DNA of 64,000 nt, from the NCBI RefSeq assembly GCF_026151205.1, contig NC_087073.1, forward strand, positions 9,029,411 to 9,093,410, in the 5' to 3' direction. Source of the stretch: Bolinopsis microptera (lineage: Eukaryota > Ctenophora > Tentaculata > Lobata > Bolinopsidae). Made by a program: the position numbers and the translations under genes. This document shows, in pieces, positions 45,501 through 60,500 of the stretch. Each line of letters starts with the position of its first letter. Position 1 is the stretch's first letter. The notes under the pieces are model-generated. The model worked only from the letters and a program-made list of their open reading frames with translations, was not told the origin of the DNA and did no database searches.

Positions 45501-48500
45501 GAAAGAATTCTACGAAATTTACATCTCTCGCCATCTAATACGCTAATGGCATTTTCATTTCGATCATCAAAGAAATTCATTTCAATTTTGTACAAATTGT
45601 AATGTCTTTTGAGAAGCTCAAAGTACTGCAGTAACCTTTGAAGAAAGGTTGAGAAAGGAGCACAGTGCACCTTGTACCCTCTGAAATGAACCAGGCACAC
45701 AGTGCGCTTTGTGACGGTCGCCTGCCAGTCTGGTGGTAGCTCGTTAACTGATCACAAAATTCAAACATCACATTATCCACGCCAAATAGGGTACACTAAT
45801 ACAAAGCATTGCCCAATTACCTTCAATTACCTCCGGCTTACCTCCAGCTCGGCTTACGTCAAAAAGTTGGCACAAATACGTGGTGGTCGGTGGGAACACC
45901 TTATCTGTTCAAACACTCGCACTCCTCACGTGGTTGCCTGATAATTATCACATGATCGTTCACACTTCACAGCAACTTCCAGACTTGTTCAGAGTTTTAA
46001 TGGCAGCTTGTTAGGGGCTTGTTGAAGTCGTCTGGGGACGTAAGGATTCTATTCTGGGGCGTGCCTGATTCAGGGACACATCATAATACTTCACCGATTT
46101 GTCGAGGGGGCAAATTTGGCGAGGAAATCGAATTGTGGGCCGATTTCAAGCCTTTGTACCCGGGTGATTTCCAGTAGATCTCGAATTGTGGGCCGATTTG
46201 AAGCCTTTGTACTAGATCCCGGGTGATTTCCAGTAGATTTCTTTGATCTACCAGAGCCAGAGAATGGTTAACTTTGACACTTGTAATGGACTACATGGCT
46301 GCTTGGATCCTCTTAATTTTTGCGGTAAATGTGGCTAATGTGGTTAGTCGTATGATAATGGAGAGTCATGCTTGGATTAATAGGATGTTAGAAGTCGAAT
46401 CAGAACAGTCTGCTGTCGGAGTAGCTACTCGTCAAGTTTTATGCCAGAACCTACTTACACACGTAAAGATGAAGAGCCACCATCAAATTTCTAGACAAAA
46501 ACCAGCCACAATCATCCTAAAACACAAGGACGTGAATTATGGAAAATTAAAATTACGTCTGGCTGGTGTCTGTTAGTTTTTAAAAACTGATAAATATGGT
46601 CGCTCGTGTTTATTATTAGGGCGCTGAATTTCCCATATCATCTGTTAAAAATACCTCGTAGATAACCTAGCATAATATTTTATTGCACGCCATGTTATGG
46701 AAGGGATAATATTGAAGGTTTTACCACAGCTTTTTAGGCACAGTGTAGGCTTCCTTCGTGCAACGTCCTGGAAGTAAAACATCTGTACGATCAATGAATT
46801 TATTAAAATATGAAACCAAGATAAAATATAAACCCATACCCTGATCCCAACAGAAAAACTCTCTACATTTCATGTTCAGAGCCCGCTTAGTTCCACAGTT
46901 TCTATCCGCCGACAGGTCAGATTGTACTAACAATAATAATAGTGGGTGTGTACTGTCTGTCTGTTCAGGAAGTGTAAACATGAGCGGGGTGAGCTGCCTC
47001 CCCACCTCGTAGTAGACACGACTCTACAATACACTCTCTACACTCTCTACACTCTACACTCTCTACACTCTCTACACTCTCTACACTCTCTACACTCTCT
47101 ACACTCTCTACACTCTCTACACTCTATACACTCTACACTCTCTACACTCTCTACACTCTCTACACTCTCTACACTCTCTACACTCTCTACACTCTCTACA
47201 TTCTCTACACTCTCAACACTCTACACTCTCTACACTCTCTACACTCTCTACACTCTATACACTCTACACTCTCTACACTCTCTACACTCTCTACACTCTC
47301 TACACTCTCTACACTCTACACTCTCTACACTCTCTACACTCTCTACATTATCTACACTCTCAACACTCTACACTCTCTACACTCTCTACACTCTACACTC
47401 TACACTCTCTACACTCTCTACACACTCTACACTCTCTACACTCTCTACACTCTCTACACTCTATACACTCTCTACACTCTCTACACTCTCAGAGACTGAG
47501 CCCCACTCTCTACACTCTCAGGGACTGAGCCCCACTTAGAGTATCAGAGTGTGTGTGGTTAACACCTACTGAATGTGAGAGTAGACCAATTTTGAGGACT
47601 GTGTTCAGTGTTGGACAGTTTTGCTTGATCACTCAAATCAGGGGTCTGACCATTGTTGCAATGTATTCATCTGAGACAACTACAATTCATAGAGTAAGTC
47701 ACAGTCAGGGAGGCGGGGTGGCTTAATATTTCTGATTATTCTTCATAATGTTCTAAGAGAGAGGCCCCTGTGTGCTGTTTGAACAATCCCAATTAATTAT
47801 CTCCACTCCATCTCTTCAGCCAAAACACTCTAATTTCTTGATTGGCTACAACCTTAAACTCGCCCCGGTATTGGCTGAAAATGATCACGTGGTGTGATGA
47901 ACCTACACGTGCAGCTGCGCGGCTCAGTTCCCATACAAGATAAGATTGGGAGCCGGCTTGCTGCTTGTTTACTGAAGTACACCACTTCTAAGTTATGATA
48001 TTACAGATATTGTTTTGCAATCTTCTAATCACGTCTGAAATTTATTGGTAGAAGTGAGACCACTCAAGTACCTTGTACGGTATTGCTTGATGAACAACAA
48101 TTTCTCACGGTACCAAGTAAAATAGACCTTCGTCGTGGTGTCGGAGGACAGACCGACAGTTCCGCGGAGTAATCCGGTGATGAAATATCAGCCTTGATGG
48201 TTATCACCTGCCTAAATTTGTGCAGGGTTATCCGGTGACCGGTGTGTTCTAAAATCATTGATCAGGTGTGTCTATAATTAGGGATCAGGATACTTAAGAT
48301 CGTCAGCTTTTTGACAAATCAAGAGTCAAGATCATTTTAATTTTACTCGAATGCGGGTATTACAAGATGCTAATAACAATTTAATTTGTCAAGCCTACTA
48401 AAATCAGGGGCTTGTTGTCGGGCTTCAGAAAATCTTGATTAAAATGTTAAGCACTTGAATAACTCGACATTGTTTATAATGAGAGGGATCACACCAATCC

Positions 48501-51500
48501 CAGCTCGTCTTAAAACCACGTGACAAGTTTCACCCAATGACCTTTCAAATAGTTACACCACGTGACTGGGAAACTCGTCCCGTGAAGTGGGTAGGGACTC
48601 CTGCGTGCCCTACCGTAATAACCCTGGACAAAGATCAATTGTTGTGATAGTTTGGTCTATTTAGGACCAGATAGGAAACCCACATATCAAGTTATTAACG
48701 TAGTCAGGTCAAGGTAACTCCACGGTAAGGTGTTTATTCTCATAGTTCCTGCCTAGCTGGATAATAGACATGATAAGTATCCCGTATCTTTATACGCCCC
48801 ACTTTATCAATACTTCTAGGATGGAAGGTTGGATTCGAGTCTGTTCCCAGTCTCATGGATAACAGTTCTTATGATCGAGTAGTCACAAAGTATTAAAAAT
48901 GGCTCCACGATTCGGCATACAAATATGGGGAGTTGCATCTTAATATATGAGTGGAGCAAAATCAGTAAATAGGTGATAGTCTTGGTTCCTATGAGAAATT
49001 TCTATCATAATCATCTCTTTGACGTTTTAAATGGATGATTCTCAAAGTAAAGGCAAGGTGGCCATCACAACACCGATGTCATCCATTTCTCTCCAATACG
49101 AACAGTCCTGCACAAGTCTTTGATGTCGGTTGGCTGGTATAAATTCAGTCCCCAGATTGCAGAGGATGCCATTTAGACTCCACGTTTTAGCGAAACGTGT
49201 CCAAAATGTCTACAAATCCACCCTTTTCTTTGATTTGAGTGATTCCACGATCGACCACGTGACAATTTCCAAGTCACGTGACCAGTAGATCTGGCACGTG
49301 ACACTAGATTCTTTGTGGAGCGTGCGGGCAGGAGCAGACTGGGATGTTATTTACTGTTATAGTGCCGAATACTCGGTGTTTTGCAATAAACATGGCTGCA
49401 CGTGGTTGCCGGGGAGTAGCTTCAGGGCCCACATCGCATGCTCGCCTATTTACAATATCTCTGGACCAATAAAACTGTTTATTGAAGTACTGAGTACCCC
49501 GAGCTCTTGGGGTTTTTAGTGGTAGTAGAGCCGTGTAATTAGACCGTATGGACCGTTTTAAAACCAATAAAGTTTAGCTGCTAAATAGCCCTGGGGGACA
49601 AAGTTGAGGTGATCACGAGTTGGGGCGAGTAGGTACAGGTTTTAGTAAAAGTCTTGAAGTCTGGAGTCTCAGTCATACTACGGGTTGGTTTTATTCGTCT
49701 GGGAAATTTTAGTTTTAATAAATGTTCAAAAATTTAATATATCATATGAACAGTAATAACACAATTTGTAAAATTTGCTGCCAATATAAGTCTTGACATC
49801 ATATGCTGTTTAACGGTGTTACACGCAAACAACGTAATAAAATGGAAACCACAAAAGTGCCCCCGTGTCTGTCACACAGTCGTTTAAAAATAAATTCGTC
49901 TATCGTGAATTGGGCAGCAAAAACTCAATTGAGCTACACCTAGTTGTAAACGTGCATTAAAACTGTCACCACTACGACATACTGCGGTCTTCATCATTAC
50001 TCAAAAACTTCATCATTGCCCGAAAAGCACTCTATCTCTCATGTCGACATGTCATCAAACTTCAAAGTTTTTTATTTGCTATCTATAATTTCCTAAAACT
50101 AACTTACTTCCAGGAACGCACTGTATGACCTGAATTTTAAAGGAATGAACGATAATGTCTATCACGACAAGGTTAGTCTAATTGTTTACCTAAAGGATCA
50201 TGCACTTGAGGGGACGAGTTAGATTGGGGGAAGTAAAATGCAGTTTCCTATCTAATCAGTATCATTCTTTTAACTAAAGATCCGCAATCTTTATTTATTC
50301 AACACGTTATTGTTTCTGTGCAAATTGGTGACAAGAAACTTTCGTCTTCTTCTAAACGGGTTATTGCGCAATCAATTTCATTGCTTTACAGCGTGATTGC
50401 ATTAAACTGAAATTTCTGTGAAACTCATCCTTTTCACTTCGTGATGAGTTTTGATGCGCATTTGGGGCGTATCTTCTTATCTAATCCAATGTGAAGCAAT
50501 GTCATTACCCAAGTTCATTGATGAATTCTATCCGTCCTTTGAAGGTGCATCTCGTACAGCTCCCGACTATATAAAACCCCCAGTAAATATAACAACTGTT
50601 ATAAGTTATGTTGGAATGGTCACTCTGTTAAACAAGATGACAAAATATCTCCAACTGAAGCACGCAAAATAGGGAATACCTTTTATGTTAGATCATATCT
50701 GCGTAAACATAGATAAGGCTTACTTTCTGACCTTGGTAGTTTTCCGTGTAGTTTTAACAGTAAAAATAACTGTTAGCGATAGAAAAATTAGAAAAAAACT
50801 CTTTCACAGTTAAAAATATCCCTCTAAGTGTAAGTTAAACCGATAATGTCGTCAGTGACACTGGTCACGTGACAGTTTTCTCTCCAACATTTCTCCTCAA
50901 AATACTTCTTGACACTGTCATGTTTGAAGGTGTGAACAGCAGTGTGAAACAGGTGGTTAATTAAACTACATCTATCAGTGGATACTTTCACTGCCGCATA
51001 TTACATAACATCTAGCTCCACAAATGACACCTGCTTTGAGCTAGTTCCGCCACCAAATTCACAAAGGTAAGTTAGTTTTATTGCTAGAAATTCGGCCAAT
51101 GATTGTAACTCTGTGAACGGTTACTATTGGTTCGGGCCACCAATTTGCCCTTGGAATCCAATAGTTTGACCGATTGGATGACGAATGTTATCATTAATTA
51201 ACAGTAAATAGATAAATTAACACTACTCGCTCGGCCGCGTCAGATTCATTATTTATTGCCTCTCTCTCTCCGCGGTAACGTGATAATATAATGAATCTAG
51301 ATGTGAATCTGAATTGCTGAATGCTGATATATCACTCCATGGTTTGCTGGTTCAGACTGCAATTTTCACCACGCAATTTCCACGCAACCAAATCAATCAG
51401 AACTATTTTATAATCCTCGACTACTTCCTCGACTAATGTGAGAAATACACGGTATTTTGAAATAATGAAACACCGTATTATGGAGGTTTAAGTTCTAAAC

Positions 51501-54500
51501 GTCAAAATGAGATTCTACTCTGAATTTTCTTGCACGTTTTTCGACACTGAGGGAAGATTTTACCTACAGAGACGCTAAAAGCTTCCAATGATATTGTAGC
51601 CAGGATGATAGTAGTGAATGGTAGTTTAGCTCACCTCGCAGTAGTATTTGGTGATGTGAATGGTTAAGTAGCTTACCTGATACTCAATAGATAGTGTTAT
51701 GGTCTGAGATAGTGTGTGTTCAATGTCTACTGTAACATCAGAACTCTTACAACAGTCGCCAAACTGATAGTCGCCAAGGTGTATGTTTAATTCTCTCTTT
51801 TTTCCTTCTTGTCTAATCACACTCCCTCTCTGTTGTATGATTTCGATTTTCATTGAAATATCAAACACTCCACGGATACAAAATGTATTGTGGCTAAAAG
51901 GCATCGGTCACAAATTCTCTGGAATTGTACCCTAGTTTTATCAGATTGCACATAGTTTTGAACTATTTTAAGGTGCCATGCCAACTGCCAAGTAGCGGCT
52001 ACTAGGGTTATCGGTGTGTAGAAACGAAGTGGTGAAAGACAAGGTCTACCCAATCAGACATGCAGTGCTCAGAGTCCTGGTGTGTCAGGCCTGTTATCTG
52101 TCCAATTAGTGGGTGTGTGACGAGACTGCAGTTATCTCGGAACCCAATCAATGCGTGTGATACTGTTAGTTGCTCAGTTGCTGGAGTAGAACTGTGATTG
52201 ACAGGCCTGCTGTGTAAAGATATATGCTTGCCAAGTGTTCTTAGAGTTTCACATTATCATAACTGATCAGTGACCACACAAGTAGATTTCTAACGTCACT
52301 GTCGAGTCAGAAAACTTGGTGTAGGAGTTGCAAGCTTAATTATTATAGGGGCCAGGGGGTGTTTCCAGGATATTACATCTTGAATCAAATCACTCCACCA
52401 AGAGATCAAATCAGTTATTTACGAGGCTGGTAAAAGTCAGTACCATATTCACATTGCAGTACTTTGCACTATCAATTTACTGTAATTACTCCGTGACAGC
52501 TTTCCTTTCTCTGATAATGGTGTTTCGTCCTCCTCCTCACGTCCCTGACGCTAAGGTCAACTCTGTGTTGGTTGGGGGCCAGGTGCCGGAAAGGCTCTGG
52601 ATCCGGTGTCATGGTGACGATGCAAGCCACATCTCTTCGACAGAGCTTGATCAGATAAAAGATCGCTTGCTTTGACTCGCATCCAATATTCGCCGCAATT
52701 AGCATGCTTCACAATAAATAATGTATCAAGATGAGAGTTAGTTGTGAAGTAATAATTTTAATGTCGGGGGACCCTCTCCATACTCTCTCTCTCTCTCTCT
52801 TGTACATATCATCATGTATATGTAGAAAGTTTTGGAAGTACGTGAAAAGAAAGATTACCCACTAACCGCCATACACTCCGGTCTAGACGAAATGGAAATG
52901 AAATTTGATGCACATTTGTAAAAAGTTTGCTAGTTTAATATGTTTCATAATGACTTCTTATCATATTCCGGTGCATGGTTTTGTAGATTATGCTGGGTTT
53001 AGCCCATAATATAATATGTTCTTTGAAGCTAAACTGGAAGGTGCCCTTAAGGAAGTTATCTTTAAATTACGCTCCAATAATCGCTCCTTGAGTTCCGGTT
53101 AGTGATATTATAGTTTACAGATTAATTATAAGCGAGGTTATGAAGGGCCTGACCAAAGTTAGGGTAAAATTTTTTCCATGTAAGGATAAATTAAATTAGT
53201 TGATGTGGTAGTAGGGCGAGGAAGTATGGAGCCACTGTCACTACTTTCCACAGTAATCCAGTTAGTGAACTCTATGTGCCCTACCATCACCATTCTCGTT
53301 GTGCTCTAATTTCTAAACCATGCCGTCTCTTCATGAGGAATATTAACGTTTTGGAACTAAATTCTTATCCCGCATAGTCTCTACAAAAACTTGCTCCACC
53401 TGTTGTCGCCAAACACTCCGATGCCCCTGAGGCCCTGAGGGGCACTCTAAACAGGAACACGTTAACCAGTATTAACCAGTATTAACCAGTATTAACCAGT
53501 ATTAACCAGTATTAACGCACTTAATTCAACAACTAACTCATTTAAATTACTAATCTGATATTTTATAAACCAAAAACACCCTCAGATTGTGGAGACGGAT
53601 GATTACGAGTACTGTATAGCAGCTATGGGGCAGAGACCTATTGACTGTCACAACTACTACACCATGCTTATTAAACTTAGTGATACAAACTTGTTTGTGT
53701 GCGGAACTTCCTCTTTTGCTCCTACTTGTGGCACTAGACTGGTTCGTGGATACTACTTTTATCTTTATGGAATCATTCGGGGTGGAAAATTCTTCAAGTT
53801 CTTCAACTTAGAAATTTAAGTTTTTGTGTCAATTAACATGGCTCATTGGTATAAGTTTGAGGATTCTTAACAAATTTCACTGTCTACAGAAAAGTGAGTT
53901 ATCGTACAAGTCCAATGAAGCCAAAGTAAACTATATCTCCTCAAACCCCTACTCCTCCCTCCTTTATCTACGACTTAAAGAAGGTATTTACCGTTACTTG
54001 TTAGGTGACACTTAATAAACATCACGTGATATCTTCAAGTGTCACGTGATTCACCCTCTGTTCCACTCCTGGAACTCTTTGTTCTAATACTTATTCCATA
54101 CTCGTTTATTTATCCCAGCACGCCACTCATTTTTACAAATATTCACCAATTCTCGCTCTATTATCTTGAATTTCTTGATCACGTGACCCCTATCACCCAA
54201 TCCAAGCTCTGCTACAACCGTTTAAGAGTGACTGCATTCTGTTGTAAATGGTTACTTGACAAACCTTAAGCAAGGTTTTACAGTCAGTTAGTTGTTATAT
54301 CCAGGGGAGACAAGCATTTATCAAACCTAAGAGAGAGAGAGAGAGAGAGATCAGGCGAGGAAGAAGGCGGTTTGATGGAATTACGGTATTTTCGTGGGAA
54401 ACGTGGTGATTTAGACACGGAAAGCAGACAAATCGGCTGATCTCTCAGGTGGTTTAGGCGTTGGATCAGAAAACCACTTAAAGAGAGTGGTATTATGTAG

Positions 54501-57500
54501 TCAGCAGCTGTACTGACTCAGTACTTTGATTTAACAGCTGCCAGCTAAGCTGTTAAGGTGGTTTGAGGTGCTTAATAGTGGTTGAGTGAGGTATAGTAGC
54601 TTGTGCGAGAGAGTTGGTTAAGTTTATAATTTAAAACAATGACAACTCGTATTAATCAATTTCTCCAAACTCCGTCAGTAATCTTGAATAAATTATTTTC
54701 ACTCCGTGATAATATATATTCTGCTATGATATGGATTCGATTGGGGCACATTTATGATATAACATGCTATTTTTACCCAAGAATGAAAAAAATGCGTTTT
54801 TTGCGGATGAACGGGGTTTCCACACGTGAAAACGTGTGTTATTCCCGTTCTCAATAATACCGATACCTTCATGATGACAAGTAGTGTAGTGTTAAAACTA
54901 AAGTTTAAAATGAGTCGTATAATTACTGACTTAGTTGATATCTTCTATTTCCCTTCACGGAGTATTTTAGGAACTTCTCTTAAAACAGTCTGCCTCACAA
55001 TTTGAGTGATAACGAGACCGAATTACACATAATAAGCGTGACGAAGTATAATAACTAGAATATATTCAAGGCGTAAGTTGACCAAGCATTATCCCTGACT
55101 TTCAATATGAAGTTCAGAGCACGGCAGGTGTGGGCGAATTAGTTTTTTAAACTTTCTGTTTTCCGTGGGTTAGCCAGATAAGGGGCTGTGCCCTATTTAC
55201 TTTCACGTCAACCTGACGCCAGTCACATCCCCTGAACTCCCTTAGCCCTTAACAGTGACCACTGTGTGCTGTGACGGTGAGGTCGGCCCGCATTAATATT
55301 ACCCACATATATTTAGCATATCCCGTCATATTATGATTTAGTTACATTGTAACATAAACAAACTTCGTGGAGAGAGAATATTGATACAATGTAGCGAGTT
55401 GTTTAACATCGAACAGGGGAATTTGCCGCCTCATTCCAGTGATGAGTCAGAGGAGTGTCGTGCACTTTGTGCTACGGATACCACGCGAGTTGGAGCAACG
55501 GCCAATCAGCTTGCAGCTTGTAGGTCACGTGGTGTGAGTCGACCAATGATCTGCCTTCAATCAAGCTGGAGACGGGCCATCAGTAGCTCCTTGCTAAACT
55601 GCTGTCTGGCACTCCGATCCTTCTGAAGATTGTGTCTAGTTCATAGCTATTGTGTAACGATCAGGACATTGGGCGCGATATTAGTTTATGTGCGGTTGGA
55701 GGATTAGCGGAATTTAGCGGAATTGATACAATGTAACTATTTGTATTTTGGGAATCTCATTTTATCGGTCCATGCTAGGTAGGCGGGAATCCGGCTCCAG
55801 TGTTCTAAATTTAGACTGGAGTGAACAATGGTTGATTGAGTTCTGACCTCAAGTATAGAGTATAGCTGTATGTTGAGTGATAGTGCTGGTGTCCAGCATG
55901 ACAAATAGATACCTACCATTAACCACACATCCCTCCCAACGCCAATCACCAAACATGGTCTGAAAATAGGACAGCTAATTTTGTCGATTATACCGTTATC
56001 CGGTCTATTCGCAATGGAATCTTTAGCTTGCATTAAATTCACGACTACATGTTAATGTTAATTTCAATATGGAGGGATAGGTGTCAGCTGAATAAATTCG
56101 TCCAGGGCATCAGAATTTAAACCGTTATTAATTTAAACGATTTTTAAAGAATTTCAGCAATAAAATTGTTCACATATTCTAATATTAACATTGAACAGCA
56201 AACTAATAAATATTTCACATTTCTATGTTTCTCCAATCTCCATTTACCTTTCAGTTAACTACACAGCTTACGTTGGAACAGAACTCGGCTCTAATACACA
56301 AGACTTTGTGATAGCGTCTGTTAACATGATGCCTGGATCATATGCTATGAAGGCTACCACCCCAACTGAATCCAACACTTGGCTCAATGGTTAGTTTTAT
56401 TGACAGTTCAACCAGTTAAATATGTCAGTTCGTTAAACAGCTCGGAGAGCAACAATATTGTTACGCTAAATGTTATTGCCTCCATGTCTAGTCAATCACG
56501 CATTGATTTTAGTGACGGAAATTACGAAATCTTGCAATTCTTGAGCTGTCAATGGAAATTAGTGACTACCGGAATGACTTATCGAAGGACGAAAAATACC
56601 ATACAACTTTAGAATTGGTGGCGGAAATTAGAAATTATCCAGGTGCACTCTGTAGTTTCTGTGAAGGTTGCATTGCGTAGTGGTGTAATATTTGCAGATA
56701 GCAGGAAATTGTATGTACTGATCGATTGAGCAATTCAAGGGAATGTATGTAGTGACAAATCGCTAAATTCCTTCAACTTGTCAAATTTCAGACATGCAAT
56801 ATTTCATGCTTAAATGGTTGTAATAACGGAATCACATACACTTTACAGTTACATGCCTCCTGATTCTAACCAGTCATAATTTATCGGTTATCACTCAACC
56901 ATACTTAACAGAAAGTACCTATTGTTTATTATCAGTTTCTTCCTTTGACAATGCTACACTTTCAAATATCAATTCAATGCAATATGACTTTCTTTGAGGC
57001 GGCCCGACAAAAAGCCTGCGACATATGCGACTTTTTCAAGGCCCTTATGTCAGGACTTAGAGAGCACGCGCGGTACAATATTTCTTAATGAAATGTCTCT
57101 CAAACTTGTCATAAACACTCAGTAAAACTGCTCGCAGCACAAAAGTGAGCCGCGCACATGCGGAATTGCGGACTATTTTGACTTGTTTCTTTTTTATACA
57201 ACTCTTAACTCTTTTATTTATTTCAGCACCGAAGTTTATTTACTCGTTTGAATTGGACGAATACGTTTATTTCGTATTTCAAGAAACAGCTGTAGAGATT
57301 TCTCCGGAGGTAATGAGAACTTTTGCAGTTTCAATCCTTTTCTTAACTGATAAAATTATCTTTGCTATGCATTGTAACTCCATTTATTGCATCATGCATG
57401 TTCATTTCCGTATTTACGCGCTATTAATTCCATCACTGACGTCTTCAAATCTACCTTCCGTTACTCTATTAACAAACGACGCAAATATTTTAACTAAGCT

Positions 57501-60500
57501 GTGTCCTTCAGAGAGTATATTCAAGAATTGCAAGAATCTGTAAGGACGATACCGGAGACACCTCGCCATTCTTCAGCAAGAAGTTTCTGACTTATTCTAA
57601 ACTCAGGATACAGTGCTCTTACTCACAAACCGGCCAAGCTCCCTACCAGTTCGACAAAATCAGTAAGTTTTTGCAACTGTGATTTTGGTGATTCTTTAAA
57701 TTTTTGGCATCAATTAGTTTTAGCGATAATGAATGACGAAGTATTAATTGTAAATTAATTTGAACTCATTTTCAGGTGGGGCCTATTACCAAGACGATTA
57801 TCTATACACTGTTTTCTCTGGATCCAACACAATTATCGATACTGGCTCCGTATTCTGTCTCTTCAAAATGGCTGAAATCAAACAGGCCTTCACCGGAAAG
57901 TACAAGTTCTTTGACAGAGGCTACTGGGCAGATGAAATGCCGGCTGGTGCTCCCTTCAGCTGTGGAGGCGACCCCAACTGGACTGCTAGTCAAGCTACTA
58001 GATTCCAAATGATGGCTGAGACCCTGAAAAGCGAGCAAGTTATTCATTATGACCAGGATGAGCTCAATTCTCTCGATCTTTTTGTCACAAATGTAAGTTG
58101 TGTTTAAATTTTGATATTTTTTCATCAATTATACTTTCATCAGGAATATTTTCTCGCACGACACTCTAATAAATATACGGGCTATTACTGGATAGATAAT
58201 AAATAATCCCCCCAGATAAAAGGTAAAGAGTACAAGATTCTCCACTCGGGATCAATGACTGGCAAAGTAGTCCGTGTTGGATTTCATATCAACAGATTCG
58301 GTGAACTGGAGAGCATAAAACACGAGCAAATCCAGGCTGGAAATGGCCAGATCAAACAGGTTAGAGTCTACATATTTTTTGCAAAGTTCAGTTTTAAAAA
58401 CCATGGCCACCAGCTTCAAAATACCTTGTCTTGCATCGTGAAAACTCTCATGTTTCATCTTAACTCTGAATCTGATTAATAAACCATTTCAGATATTCCG
58501 AGACAGCCCCAAATCAGGGGATGTGTACGTGTTAACAAACGACTGGATAACGTTCCTGCCCCTACAAACTGATTGTTCAGTTCACACCACGTGTCAAAGC
58601 TGCTCAAATGCGTTTCCCGGTTGTGGCTGGTGCGTTAGTCCCACATTACGATCCACCTGTACTCGTTCCGATCAGTGTGCCTCTAAGTCAAGCTCTTGGC
58701 AATCAGCTTTTGAACGGTGTTCCCCTCTTGCTGACTTCAAAATCAAACCTACGGTAAATTTATTTCAATTGTTCGGGCTGCTCTTCGATTTAATTTTTAT
58801 TGAACTCTCAGTCACTCAGTCACTCAGTGCTCACTACTCGTGTTGGTACCCGATTCCTCCGAATAACTAACATGCCCTCCCCCCTCAGAACATCACAGTA
58901 TCCCACAAATCTCACGTGGTCCTCGACTGTGTCTCAACTACAAACGAAGGCAGCTACTGGATAAATGAGACCGGAGTTATGTCCGATGATGTCAGAATGC
59001 CCCTCAACGGATCCCTGATCATACCCTCCGCCAGTCAGACGGATAACGGGTGTTACATATGCGAGCTGAGAGGGGTGTCGGGGGTCGTGTCCACTAAAGC
59101 TTGCATCACAGTTCTCATCCCACCATTCTTTTATATGAGCAACGATGTCGAGACTAACGTAAGTCTCCCAAGTCTTACTTTTACACTTTTCTTGATATTT
59201 TTTGTGCCGTAAATATAGAATTAAAACGTGGAATGCTGTCTGAATGGCCCCTTTTAAGAATTTTGTATTTCTGTGGGCACTGCCATTCTTTTGAATGGGA
59301 CTTGATAAGACCATAATCAAATTTCGTGTCTGTAACTAACATTACCGTACAATAATGCCCGATAAATTTCACATTTTAAGTTATCGAGTCAGAAGTCCTC
59401 ACATACTAATTGTTAATGCATTGCTGGAGTTATTAGGGATATCCATTTGCCATTTAACACTGCCATCCAACCCTGAACTCTAAATCGGGGCAGCTTGAAA
59501 CTGGCCGGAAGCTCGTGGAAGTGTCACGCTGTAAAGTTGCCTAGGAAATATTCACCGCCCCCACGGAACATGAGCCATTGTTACTGATATGTGATAACGG
59601 GCAATTCATCTATTAAACTTCCAGTCTTTAGGTCGCCAGTTTCCCGCTCACGACTTACGGCATACCGTCACTGTGAAGTGCAAAATGACCGTCTCCACGA
59701 TAAGAAATGTAACATTTGTATTTCCTCTGCCCATTTAGATTAACACTTCCTGGTGATTGGTTACTAACCCTGACTTTCTTACAGAATAACCTAGTGGAGA
59801 TTGAGAAAGGAATGGACGCCTCTCTACCCTGCAACGTCGGGGGCTCACCTACACCCACCATCATGTGGCACAAGGTACTTACGCAGCGAGATATTATTTA
59901 AATTTGTTGATACAAACCGTGATGTCATTAACTTATTCTCCGATCAATTTGTTGATTGATTACTGATCGTCACGTACCAATTGTCGTAATTGGTGATGCA
60001 TGCTTTTGTTTCACATCGAAAATGTTTCCGTTAAGAACTAAAATTTGAAGAATTTAGATACATGAACGGCAGGAGTTTATCAAAAAATGAATTAAACACC
60101 GCGAATATCTCTGACAAATTTCTTTCCAACAGATGGGCAATCAAATGCTGCCGGAGGGAGCCTACCTTGGTACAGATAATGAGCTCCGGATAATTCGGGC
60201 AATAGAGGATGACCAAGGAGAGTACCAGTGCAGTGCCAAGAACTCAGTTGGAACGACTTGGAGTGACCCTATCATGCTGGATATTATTATAGGTAAATTA
60301 GATTAATTCTAATATTTCTGATTTTTGATTAGACAATACTGCAGACCTTATTTATACACTTGTTTTGAGACAAATAAACCATGGAAAATATCAATTATCC
60401 ATAATATCGCGATCGCAAGTCTCATCTCCCCAAGTCTTTACCATTGAACTAACAGTTATTTCCTGCAGCGGGAAACCCAAAAGGAGACACAAGTGTACAG

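Larger units (their letters stand above)
42544..50113 (+). other. semaphorin intron 1 (7.6 kb) with satellite arrays
   Basis: No nested gene I can support. Holds a G-run (44209-44224), a 58-bp tandem duplication (46126-46241), the 9-bp minisatellite at 47 kb, and several TCACGTGA-type palindromes (47885, 48518, 48560, 49255-49305). A 100-codon ORF at 46274-46576 starts with a hydrophobic segment but cannot be spliced into the gene in phase. Confidence 0.5.

Noticed and set aside
46274-46576. 100-codon ORF with a hydrophobic N-terminus in semaphorin intron 1
   Set aside because: It lies downstream of the first visible Sema exon, no donor gives the phase needed for the next exon, and the rest of the sequence is not protein-like.
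46946-47539. 197-codon Thr/Leu/Ser repeat ORF
   Set aside because: It is a translation of the 9-bp minisatellite, which stays open because 9 is a multiple of three.
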